NCBI RefSeq assembly: GCF_010998615.1
Contig: NZ_JAAEAH010000092.1
Location: 1 to 36,664, forward strand
DNA: 36,664 nucleotides
Source of the DNA: Myxococcus sp. CA023
GTDB lineage: Bacteria; Myxococcota; Myxococcia; Myxococcales; Myxococcaceae
Direction of reading: 5' to 3'
A program made the translations under genes and the position numbers. Position 1 is the stretch's first letter. The number at the start of each line of letters is the position of its first letter. This document shows, in pieces, positions 1-6,989 of this stretch. Below the pieces are notes generated by a model. The model did no database searches. It was given only the letters and a program-made list of their open reading frames with translations, and was not told the origin of the DNA.

Positions 1-1154
1 ACACTGGACTGAAACCACAGCCCGCCTCCCACCACCCCCACCAGCGCCGCCGTGGCCGCGGCCATGCCTCCCGCCTTGCGTGCCCGTGCGCGCTGCTGCT
101 CCTGGGACAGCGCCTCCAGCAACGCCCCCATGGAGGCGAAGCGCGCCTCCGGCTCCAGCGACAACCCCCGCATCACCGCGCGCCGCACCCAGGCGGGGAC
201 GCGGGCGTCGCTCGGCGGCTCGTGGATGGGCGAGGGCTCCCGCCCGGCTCGCTCCAGCGGCGCCGTCACCTTCGCGGGGGCGGACCTCAGCGCCTTCGCG
301 GCCCGCGAGAGCTCGTCGGGGTCGAAGGGACGCTGGTTGTAGAGCGCCCGGTACAGCGCCGCGCAGAAGCTGAACTGGTCCGAGCGCGCGTCCAGGGACT
401 CGCCGCGGAACTGTTCGGGAGACATGAATGGCGGCGTGCCCAGGACGACGCCCGTTTCGGTGAGCGGGTCATGCAGCGGGCGCGACGTCTCCGAGGCGTC
501 GCGCACGCGCGCCAGCGTGGGCTGTTCGTCCAGAGGCAGGTTGTCCACGGGACGCGCCAGGCCGAAGTCGGTGACGTAGACCCGCCCGTCACGCCCCACC
601 AGCACGTTGGCGGGCTTGAAGTCGCGGTGCACCAGCCCCGCCGCGTGCGCGGCCTCCAACCCGCGTCCCGCTTGCAGGTACTTCTCCAGCACCTCGCGCC
701 AGGAACGGGGCTTCTCCCGCCGCCAGTCCGCCAGCGTGCCGCCGGCCACCAACTCCATGGTGAAGAAGACCTGCGCGTCCCAGGTGCCCACCTCGTAGAT
801 GGGAATGACATTGGGATGGGAGACACGCGCCATGGCCTGCGCCTCGCGCAGCAGCCGGGCACGCCCTCCCTCCTCGTCCGCGGAGCGGGCCTCCACGCTC
901 AACAACTTGAGCGCCACCTTGCGGTCCAGGTCCGGGTCATAGGCCGCGAACACCGCGCCCATGCCGCCCTGCCCCAGCAGCTTCAACGGGATGAAGCGCC
1001 CCACCCGCTGGCCCAGCGGGCTCCGCGAGCGCCAATCCCCAGACGCGTCGCGCGCGGAGGGAGGCTCCGCCCCCTGCACATCCGCTGACACGACCTGCGT
1101 GGACAGCTCTGGCGAATCATCAGCACCCGAGCCCCGGTCATCGGTGTTGGCCAT
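1..1154 (-). CDS. Ser/Thr protein kinase, cut by left edge
   Basis: PknB-like (Hanks-type) kinase that phosphorylates Ser/Thr on partner proteins. Read on the minus strand from ATG at 1154 (MANTDDRG...), the frame stays open to the edge. The kinase domain begins near residue 52. The glycine loop GQGGMGAVF is at 61-69, the ATP-binding Lys is K83 (KVALKLL), the catalytic loop HRDFKPAN starts at H176, and DFG is at 196-198; GTPPFMSPEQ follows in the activation segment. All key residues are present, so it should be active. After the kinase domain a short Arg/Gln-rich linker leads into a hydrophobic Ala/Gly/Val stretch, probably one transmembrane helix, that reaches the edge; the sensor part is therefore missing here. 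It is divergent from the peptidase-like gene at 1271. Confidence in the family is high; the signal it senses is unknown. Confidence 0.93.
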   Translation of the reverse strand, partial: MANTDDRGSGADDSPELSTQVVSADVQGAEPPSARDASGDWRSRSPLGQRVGRFIPLKLLGQGGMGAVFAAYDPDLDRKVALKLLSVEARSADEEGGRARLLREAQAMARVSHPNVIPIYEVGTWDAQVFFTMELVAGGTLADWRREKPRSWREVLEKYLQAGRGLEAAHAAGLVHRDFKPANVLVGRDGRVYVTDFGLARPVDNLPLDEQPTLARVRDASETSRPLHDPLTETGVVLGTPPFMSPEQFRGESLDARSDQFSFCAALYRALYNQRPFDPDELSRAAKALRSAPAKVTAPLERAGREPSPIHEPPSDARVPAWVRRAVMRGLSLEPEARFASMGALLEALSQEQQRARARKAGGMAAATAALVGVVGGGLWFQSS

Positions 1155-1270
1155 GGCGCAAGTGTACCGGGAAGCGAGCGACTCCCTGCGCCCATGAAGG
1201 ATTCACGCGCAACAACACATACATGCCGCCGATAATGCGAACAGGCGAAGGAAGTCCGGGAGGGTCCGCC

Positions 1271-2272
1271 GTGACCAAGACTGTCACCACCGTGTTCAAC
1301 TCAGCGCATCAGGCCCTGTCCAAGCCCATCCAGCCGGCCGTGCTGAAGGACACCAGGACGCCCATGGAGGCGTCGCTCGCCAAGCCGGTGAGCGGCCCGG
1401 CCCCGGCGACGCCCCGTCCGGAGCGAGACACCTTCCAGGACACGAAGCCCGCGGCCAAGGGCGTGCCGCGGCTGTCGGTGCCGGACACCACGGGGACCAG
1501 CGAGCTTCCCTACCTGCGAGACCTGGCACCCGAGAATGAAGCGGCGCAGGCGCAGGCTGACAAGGGCTGGGCGCCCACCGCGTCCGTCATCGCGCAGAAC
1601 TCGGACACGGGCTGCGGTGAGGCGACGCTGGCCTTCCTGAGCCGGGCGAGCCGCAGCGTGACGAAGGGCAGCCTGTGCGAGAACCAGGAGCGAGAGGCGG
1701 TCCGCGAGCGCGCGTCGCAGGTCAGCGGCGCCCGGTCCGTCCACGCCCCGGTGGACGTCAACCTGGATGATGGCGCCACACCCACGGAGATGGCGACCGC
1801 GCTGGGGGGCCTGGGCATCGAAGTCACGGACGGCTTCGCCGACTTCGACGCGGCGGCGACGAGCAAGGTGATGAAGGCCGGTCAGTTCGGCCTGGCGCTC
1901 GTGGACGCCAATGCCATCCTCAATGGCGCGCTCGCGCCCGAGCAGCGGCGCAACGGGCCGGGCCAGCTCCACTGGGTCACCATCGACGGCGTCAACAGCA
2001 ACGGGACGGCCGACACGTCGGACGACTTGTTCCGCGTGAAGGACCCCGTCAATGGCGAGTACTGGGTGTCCGCCAGGGACTTGGAGCGCGCCGTCCAGGC
2101 CGGCAAGGAGCACCACGGCAGCGGCGGCATCTTCGCGCTGGAGAACCGCACGGACGTGGGCGGACAGAGGGAGCGTGACACCCTGGCCCAGCTCAACCGC
2201 GAGCGCACCGCTTCCTTCGCGGACAAGAACGGCGTAGGCAGCAAGCGCCTCAGCCTGGGCGAGTCGAGCTGA
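1271..2272 (+). CDS. C39-like cysteine-peptidase domain protein, possible effector
   Basis: About 333 residues. I chose the GTG at 1271 because GGGAGGG lies 6-7 nt upstream; an ATG at 1223 would add 16 unlikely residues. There is no signal peptide. The first ~90 residues are Pro/Ala/Thr-rich and look disordered. The rest resembles the papain-like C39 fold: Cys115 in DTGCGEATLAFL, His234 in LHWVTIDGV and Asp258 in VKDPVNGEYWV would form the triad in the correct order and spacing. C39 and C39-like proteins cleave peptides, often at Gly-Gly, but no ABC transporter is attached. The gene stands alone, convergent with the lipoprotein ending at 2294. A cytoplasmic peptidase or a secreted effector or toxin are both possible; the family call rests on motifs only. 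Confidence 0.7.
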   Translation: MTKTVTTVFNSAHQALSKPIQPAVLKDTRTPMEASLAKPVSGPAPATPRPERDTFQDTKPAAKGVPRLSVPDTTGTSELPYLRDLAPENEAAQAQADKGWAPTASVIAQNSDTGCGEATLAFLSRASRSVTKGSLCENQEREAVRERASQVSGARSVHAPVDVNLDDGATPTEMATALGGLGIEVTDGFADFDAAATSKVMKAGQFGLALVDANAILNGALAPEQRRNGPGQLHWVTIDGVNSNGTADTSDDLFRVKDPVNGEYWVSARDLERAVQAGKEHHGSGGIFALENRTDVGGQRERDTLAQLNRERTASFADKNGVGSKRLSLGESS

Positions 2273-2293
2273 GGCGCGCGCCCGGCCCCTGTC

Positions 2294-2896
2294 TCAGTAG
2301 GTGTAATAGACAGGCGGCGTGGTGCTGGTGAAGAAGTCGTAATACGTGGCCACGTAGTTGGGGCGGTTGCCGACCTCACCCGGCAGCGGGCCACCCTTCG
2401 TCCCGTAAGCCACCAGCGTCGCGCCGCCGTCCGTCTGGTCCAGCGCGCAGGAGCTCACATGGTTCGTTCCATACATGACGACGATGTCATGCGAGCGGAC
2501 CATGCCGAGCGTCGCCGGGTCGATGTGGTTCACCTGACAGCGGTTCATCGAGCTGCCACTGGGCGTGGGCTTGTACGAGAAGGCCGTGGCCACCCCGTAG
2601 CTGTTGGCCAGGAGCGCGAGGTAGGGGGTGTTGTAGGACCGTCCCAGCGTCACGCTGCCCGCGCCATGGGCGCACGTGCCGGACGCCGCCCGCGTCACGA
2701 CGATGTCCAGGCTCGGAGGCATGGAGCCGGGCACCGGCACGGAGGAGATGGTGTACGTGCAGCCCTGCGTGGTGCCGGTGACCAGCGCGGCCTCCTGCTG
2801 CGCCAGCGCCTCCTGCTCGGGGGCCTCCTCGGGGGCGCCACAAGCGGCCAGGGACACGGCGGCACAACACCAGACGGCGGACTTGAAGACTCGCAT
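2294..2896 (-). CDS. Small lipoprotein, paralogue A of a tandem pair
   Basis: 200 residues from ATG 2896, chosen because GGAG (2904-2907) sits 7 nt upstream and the product then starts with a lipoprotein signal: MRVFKSAVWC, hydrophobic core and lipobox LAAC with Cys19. The mature part has a Glu/Gln/Ala-rich linker (APEEAPEQEALAQQEAAL), then a compact domain with TTGTTQGCTYTIS, SVTLG, several Cys, and the ending YYDFFTSTTPPVYYTY. It is clearly homologous to the gene at 3073-3678 along its whole length, including the leader. Function is unknown. It is probably anchored in the inner or outer membrane. Each copy has its own leader, so the pair is probably not one simple operon. Confidence 0.85.
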   Translation of the reverse strand: MRVFKSAVWCCAAVSLAACGAPEEAPEQEALAQQEAALVTGTTQGCTYTISSVPVPGSMPPSLDIVVTRAASGTCAHGAGSVTLGRSYNTPYLALLANSYGVATAFSYKPTPSGSSMNRCQVNHIDPATLGMVRSHDIVVMYGTNHVSSCALDQTDGGATLVAYGTKGGPLPGEVGNRPNYVATYYDFFTSTTPPVYYTY

Positions 2897-3013
2897 GTCG
2901 GGACTCCGGTACGGAGAGGATGGGGACTCATCCCCACCTCTCCAAAAGCTGACAGAGTCCTTGTCCCGCATTCAACTGGAGCAAACTGCAACACAACTGC
3001 ATTGCAATTTGGC
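2897..3013 (-). promoter_or_regulatory. Leader of lipoprotein A with hairpin and conserved upstream block
   Basis: Just upstream of the ribosome binding site is a hairpin: arms 2913-2926 and 2931-2943, 13 pairs with one bulged A and a 4-nt loop. Further upstream (2941-3013) the sequence is shared with the leader of lipoprotein B, including the 15-base block GCATTGCAATTTGGC (2999-3013, plus-strand reading) at the far end. I could not place convincing -35/-10 boxes. The shared block probably holds the promoter. Confidence 0.6.
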
Positions 3014-3072
3014 AACATCAATCCCTGGCGCCATCACGACCCTGGGTCCCGCGCCACCGAGCGTGCAATGAC

Positions 3073-3678
3073 TCAGTAAGCGTAGAAGACAGGCGCCGTC
3101 GTGGTGGTGAAGAAGTCGTAGTAGGTGGCGACGTAGTTGCTGCCGCTGCCCGTCTCACCGTAGATGCGGCCATTCTTCGTGCCGAAGACGACCAGCGTCG
3201 CGCCGCCATCCGTCTGGTCCAGGTTGCAGCTGTAGATGTTGCCCGACCCCAGCCACACCGCGACGCCCGAGCTGCGCACCACCGCCAGGGTCTCCGGGTC
3301 AATCTGCCGCACGCTGCAGGAGGTGGGCGAGCTGCCGCTGGGCGAGTACTTGCCCGTGTACGTCACGGCCAGGCCGTAGCTGTTCGCCAGGAGCGCGCGG
3401 GCGGGAAAGGCATAGGAACCCGTGTCCAGCGTCACGCTCGCCTCCGGCCAGGGGCACGTGCTGGAGGCCGCGCGCGTCACCGACACGCTGTACCGCGGCG
3501 GAACAGTGCCGGGGACCGAATCGGCGGTGATGGAGTACGTACAGCCCTGCGTGGTGCCAGTGGTCAGCGCGGCTTCCTGCTGCGCCAGCCCGGTCTGCTC
3601 CGGAGACTCCTCGGGGGCGCTGCAGGCGGCGAATGCCGCGGCGGCACAAAACCAGACAGCGGACTTGATGAATCGCAT
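3073..3678 (-). CDS. Small lipoprotein, paralogue B of a tandem pair
   Basis: 201 residues from ATG 3678, with GGAG (3686-3689) 7 nt upstream. Lipoprotein signal MRFIKSAVWF... with lipobox FAAC, Cys19. The mature protein follows the same plan as paralogue A: acidic/Gln linker (SAPEESPEQTGLAQQEAAL), TTGTTQGCTYSIT, a central domain with paired Cys, DQTDGGATLVVFGTKNG and the end YYDFFTTTTAPVFYAY. Divergence is spread over the whole length, mostly conservative, with no frameshift, so both copies appear to be under selection. It follows rapZ by 124 nt on the same strand but has its own leader. No known domain recognised. Confidence 0.85.
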   Translation of the reverse strand: MRFIKSAVWFCAAAAFAACSAPEESPEQTGLAQQEAALTTGTTQGCTYSITADSVPGTVPPRYSVSVTRAASSTCPWPEASVTLDTGSYAFPARALLANSYGLAVTYTGKYSPSGSSPTSCSVRQIDPETLAVVRSSGVAVWLGSGNIYSCNLDQTDGGATLVVFGTKNGRIYGETGSGSNYVATYYDFFTTTTAPVFYAY

Positions 3679-3798
3679 GCGGAGGCTCCCTTGTTGAAAG
3701 AGGGATGGGGATTCAACCCCATCCCTCCAAAACCTGACAGAGATTCTGTCTGTCATTCAACGGGAGCAAATCGCAACGCAGCCGCATTGCAATTTGGC
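3679..3798 (-). promoter_or_regulatory. Leader of lipoprotein B with hairpin and conserved upstream block
   Basis: A perfect 10-bp inverted repeat, AGGGATGGGG (3701-3710) and CCCCATCCCT (3717-3726) with a 6-nt loop, lies about 11 nt upstream of the ribosome binding site. The hairpin in leader A differs in sequence but keeps position and pairing. The block GCATTGCAATTTGGC recurs at 3784-3798, only 4 nt from the end of rapZ, so the duplication included the whole leader. Confidence 0.6.
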
Positions 3799-3802
3799 GG
3801 CG

Positions 3803-4666
3803 CTATTCCTTCTCGATGTCCCGGTCCCAGAGCTGGACGCGGGTGTCTTCGTCCGTCAGGCGCTGGGTCAACTCCGCGGCGATGGCGACGGAGCGGTGCT
3901 TGCCACCGGTGCAGCCCAGGGCCACGGTGAGGTACGCCTTCCCCTCCTTCTGGTAGCGGGGAAAGAGGAAGCGGCAGAGGTCCACGACCTTCTCGAGGAA
4001 CTGCTGCGTCTCCTCACGCTCCAGCACGTAGGCCGCCACCTTCGGCACCTTGCCCGTGAGCCCCTTCATCTCCGGGACGAAGTACGGATTGGGCAGGAAG
4101 CGCACGTCCAGGACGAGGTCCGCCTGGGGCGGCACGCCGTAGCGGTAGCCGAACGACATGATGGACAGGCTGGGGCCCGCGGCGGGCTCCGGGCTGAAGC
4201 GCGCCTGCACCATGCGCTTCAAGTCATGCACGTTCAGCGTGGACGAGTCGATGACCTGGTCGGCCAGCTCGCGCAAGTCACGCAGCGCCTGGCGCTCCGC
4301 CTTGATGCCCTCGGCGACGGTGCCGTTGGGCGCCAGCGGGTGACGGCGGCGCGTCTCGCTGAAGCGGCGGATGAGGCTGTCGTCGCTGGAGTCCAGGAAG
4401 AGCACTTCCACCTGGTGCCCGGCGCGGCGGACCTCCGCGAGGATGCGAGGCGCGTCCTTGAGGAAGACGCCTTCGCGGACGTCCACCACCAGCGCCATGC
4501 GCTCGAAGTGGCCGCCGCCCGCCAGCTCCGTGAGCTTGGGCAAGAGCAGCACCGGCAGGTTGTCGATGCAGAAGAAGCCCGAATCCTCCAACGCGCGGAT
4601 GGCGGTGGACTTACCGGACCCGGACATGCCGGTGATGATGACGATTTGTTTCGCGGGGGCGGTCAC
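3803..4666 (-). CDS. rapZ: RapZ/YvcJ nucleotide-binding RNase adapter
   Basis: 287 residues, the normal RapZ length. The N-terminal P-loop domain has GMSGSGKST (13-21) followed by the typical ALEDSGFFCIDNLPVLLLPKL. The C-terminal domain has DVRFLPNPYF and the family signature GCTGGKHRSVAIA. In E. coli RapZ delivers the small RNA GlmZ to RNase E and senses glucosamine-6-phosphate; in Firmicutes YvcJ hydrolyses nucleotides. Whether the sRNA role holds in myxobacteria is unknown. Its start overlaps the hprK stop by 4 bp (ATGA, 4663-4666), which indicates translational coupling. Confidence 0.95.
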   Translation of the reverse strand: MTAPAKQIVIITGMSGSGKSTAIRALEDSGFFCIDNLPVLLLPKLTELAGGGHFERMALVVDVREGVFLKDAPRILAEVRRAGHQVEVLFLDSSDDSLIRRFSETRRRHPLAPNGTVAEGIKAERQALRDLRELADQVIDSSTLNVHDLKRMVQARFSPEPAAGPSLSIMSFGYRYGVPPQADLVLDVRFLPNPYFVPEMKGLTGKVPKVAAYVLEREETQQFLEKVVDLCRFLFPRYQKEGKAYLTVALGCTGGKHRSVAIAAELTQRLTDEDTRVQLWDRDIEKE

Positions 4667-5628
4667 TCGACCTCTTCTCCCAGGGTGCGGCGCATCGCCC
4701 CTTCGGCGATGGCCCGGTTGAGTCGCTCGGCGAACTCTCTCGCCGAGTGGTGGCCCTGTAGCTTTAGCAACTGATTACGCGCGGCGACCTCGATGATGGT
4801 CGCCATGTTGCGGCCCGGACGAACAGGCACCACCGACAGGGGGATGTCCACCCCCACAATCTGCAGATGCCTGTCCTCCACGCCCAGCCGATCATACTCC
4901 TGGTGGGGGTCCCACTCCTGGAGCTCGATGACCAGCTCGATTTTCTTCTGTTCGCGGATGGCGGCCACGCCGAACAGGTCCTTGATGTTGATGATGCCCA
5001 GGCCGCGAATCTCCATGTGGTGCTTGATGACCGGGTTGCCAGCGCCGTAGACGGCCCCCTTGCGGCGGGTGACGTCCACGATGTCGTCCGCCACCAGGCG
5101 GTGGGCCCGCATCACCAGGTCCAGGGCAATCTCGCTCTTTCCGATGCCGCTCTTGCCCAGCAGCAAGATGCCCACGCCGAACACGTCCATCAACACCCCG
5201 TGCAGGCTGCTGGACTCGGTGAGGGCCTCTTCCAGGAAGGTCTGCACCCGCATGATGAACTCACTGGAGAGCAGCGGCGTCTTCATCAGCGCCAGCCCCG
5301 CGCCTTCACACGCGGAGACAAGGGCCTGGGGAATGTCCAGGTCCTTGGTCACCACCACGCACGCCAGCTCCTCCTCGCCGAAGAGCTGCGCCAGCGACTC
5401 GCGCTGCCGCTCTTCCGGCAGCGTCGCCAGGTACGAAATCTCCGTGTTGCCGAACACCTGGACGCGGTGCGGATGCATGTGCTCGGTGAAGCCCGCAAGC
5501 GCCAGCCCCGGCTTCTGGATGCGCGAGGACACCACGATGCGCGACAGCCCGCCGCCGCCGGCGACGAGACTGAGCCGCATGTCGTAGTCGCGGTCCTCGA
5601 GGAGCTGGGAGATGCGGATGGATTTCAT
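4663..5628 (-). CDS. hprK: HPr kinase/phosphorylase
   Basis: 321 residues from ATG 5628 (MKSIRISQLLEDRDYDM), the usual size; the frame is open further upstream but that part looks non-coding and is GC-noise. HprK phosphorylates and dephosphorylates the PTS phosphocarrier HPr on a Ser. The C-terminal kinase domain has H143 in SSLHGVLMDVFGVGILLL, the P-loop GKSGIGKSE (158-166), Asp in RLVADDIVDV (~181) and the family signature EIRGLGIINI (206-215). All catalytic residues known from Bacillus HprK have counterparts. No Shine-Dalgarno is obvious. No ptsH, ptsI, ptsN or hpf gene lies next to it, unlike in many proteobacteria. Divergent from the HIT gene. Confidence 0.95.
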   Translation of the reverse strand: MKSIRISQLLEDRDYDMRLSLVAGGGGLSRIVVSSRIQKPGLALAGFTEHMHPHRVQVFGNTEISYLATLPEERQRESLAQLFGEEELACVVVTKDLDIPQALVSACEGAGLALMKTPLLSSEFIMRVQTFLEEALTESSSLHGVLMDVFGVGILLLGKSGIGKSEIALDLVMRAHRLVADDIVDVTRRKGAVYGAGNPVIKHHMEIRGLGIINIKDLFGVAAIREQKKIELVIELQEWDPHQEYDRLGVEDRHLQIVGVDIPLSVVPVRPGRNMATIIEVAARNQLLKLQGHHSAREFAERLNRAIAEGAMRRTLGEEVE

Positions 5629-5820
5629 CGTCAGGGCGTGGATATCACCGGTGGGGCCCTTTGAGGGGGACAGCCTTCCTTGGGCCCTCAACGAGAGGGG
5701 CCCAGGTAGGAGACCCGGGGCCCGGCCGCCCCACCGGAAGGCAGAATGCGGCTTCCGGCAGGCAACGGAAGGCCACGGAAGCCATTCCGTAGGGCTCCGG
5801 CCGCTGGTAAGCCGGAAATC
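5629..5820. promoter_or_regulatory. Divergent hprK / HIT-gene promoter region with dyads
   Basis: 192 bp between two divergent starts. It holds a GC-rich hairpin (TTGGGCCCTC at 5680-5689 pairing with GAGGGGCCCA at 5695-5704), and two inverted repeats built on the same core: CCGGAAG (5734-5740) with CTTCCGG (5752-5758), and ACGGAA (5775-5780) with TTCCGT (5785-5790). CGGAA or TTCCG occurs six times between 5734 and 5817. Promoter boxes were not identified. Confidence 0.5.
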
Positions 5821-6171
5821 ATGTCCGACTGTCTCTTCTGCAAGATTCGCGACGGGCTCATCCCCGCCAAGGTGGTCTACCGCGACGACGTGTGCGTGGC
5901 CTTCGAGGACATCAATCCCCAGGCCCCCACCCACGTGCTCTTCATCCCCCACAAGCACATCCCCACCGTGAACGACATCACGGCGGAGGACCGCGCGCTG
6001 GTGGGCCACCTCTTCACCGCGGCCGCCAAGGTGGCCCAGGAGCGCGGGCACGCGGACCCGAGCGACGGCTACCGGGTGGTGATGAACACCCACGCGCACG
6101 CCGGCCAGACGGTCTTCCACATCCACCTGCACCTGCTGGCCGGGCGCCCGCTGGGCTGGCCGCCGGGCTAG
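5821..6171 (+). CDS. HIT-family nucleotide hydrolase (HinT-like)
   Basis: 116 residues from ATG 5821, typical of the HinT branch. These small cytoplasmic enzymes hydrolyse purine nucleoside phosphoramidates or related nucleotide conjugates. The catalytic histidine triad HIHLHLLAG is at 100-108 (H100, H102, H104), preceded by the conserved MNTHAHAGQTVFH, and the N-terminus MSDCLFCKI carries the CxxC (C4, C7) typical of zinc-binding members. FEDINPQAPTHVLFIPHKH is standard. The short sequence CCGGAA precedes the start and may serve as a weak ribosome binding site. Followed 46 nt later by the DUF1275 gene, perhaps co-transcribed. Confidence 0.93.
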   Translation: MSDCLFCKIRDGLIPAKVVYRDDVCVAFEDINPQAPTHVLFIPHKHIPTVNDITAEDRALVGHLFTAAAKVAQERGHADPSDGYRVVMNTHAHAGQTVFHIHLHLLAGRPLGWPPG

Positions 6172-6217
6172 TTCCGCGCCCCCCTGCCCCAGGCCGATGT
6201 TAGCCTCGGGCACTGCG

Positions 6218-6988
6218 ATGCCCTTCTCATCGGAATCGTCTCCCGGGAACCGGCGAGCCTACACGCTGTTGTCGCTGCTGCTCGCGGGTGTGGCGGGCCT
6301 GGTGAATACCACGGGCTTCGTGGCGCTGGGCCTGCACACGTCGCACATGTCCGGAAGCATGGCCACACTGGGAGAGTCCCTGGCCTCGGGCAACGTGGCC
6401 CTGGCCTGGCTGGCCGCGCAGCTCCTGCTGTCCTTCGTGGTGGGCGCCGTGTCCGCGTCGGTGCTGCTGGAGGCCTCGCGCGAGCGCCCCCGGGGCCGCC
6501 ACTCCTCCGCGCTGCTGCTGGAGGCGCTCACGCTGGGCGGCATCGGCGTCTGGCTGTCGTACCACCCCAGTCCACACGAGCCGACGCTCATGTGGGGCCT
6601 GGCCTATGCCATGGGGCTCCAGAACGCGCTCGTCACCCGCGTCTCCGGCGCCGTGGTGCGCACCACGCACATCACCGGCATCCTCACCGACATCGGCATC
6701 CAGGTGGTGCGGCTGGGTTCCTGGCTGCGCGAGGGAACGCGGGGCCAGGGCTTGCGGGGCCTGCGCCGCCGTCTATGGGCGCTGCCCACCGCTGTTGAAT
6801 TCGAGCGGACCCGGCTGCACCTGGGGCTCGGCTCCGCCTTCCTGGGCGGCTGCACGCTGGGGCCGCTGCTCTTCGCCCGGCTCGGCGCGGCCACCCTGGC
6901 GATTCCCTGCGGAGTGCTGGTGGTGCTGGTGGCGCTCGACCTGAGCGCCATCGCCGACTCCGGCTCCCAGGCGATGCCGCGCGCCTGA
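6218..6988 (+). CDS. DUF1275 (YoaK-like) membrane protein
   Basis: 256 residues from ATG 6218 (MPFSSESSPGNRRAYTLL); an in-frame ATG at 6197 is possible but adds non-typical residues. The sequence is mostly hydrophobic with about six membrane segments. It shows the DUF1275 pattern: LLSLLLAGVAGLVNTTGFVALG near the N-terminus, HTSHMSGSM with conserved small and polar residues, the central GLAYAMGLQNALVTRVSGAVVRTTHITGILTDIG, and a Gly-rich last helix. The biochemical role of this family is unknown. The gene ends 1 bp before the stop of the convergent gene at 6990, so there is no room for separate terminators. Confidence 0.85.
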   Translation: MPFSSESSPGNRRAYTLLSLLLAGVAGLVNTTGFVALGLHTSHMSGSMATLGESLASGNVALAWLAAQLLLSFVVGAVSASVLLEASRERPRGRHSSALLLEALTLGGIGVWLSYHPSPHEPTLMWGLAYAMGLQNALVTRVSGAVVRTTHITGILTDIGIQVVRLGSWLREGTRGQGLRGLRRRLWALPTAVEFERTRLHLGLGSAFLGGCTLGPLLFARLGAATLAIPCGVLVVLVALDLSAIADSGSQAMPRA

Positions 6989-6989
6989 G

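Noticed and set aside
2999..3072. A sigma-54 type promoter before the lipoprotein genes
   Set aside because: TTGC occurs in the conserved block, but there is no GG at the required distance upstream in either copy.
5629..6213. N-terminal extension of hprK by about 195 residues
   Set aside because: It would overlap the HIT gene on the other strand and the divergent promoter region; HprK has its normal length from ATG 5628.
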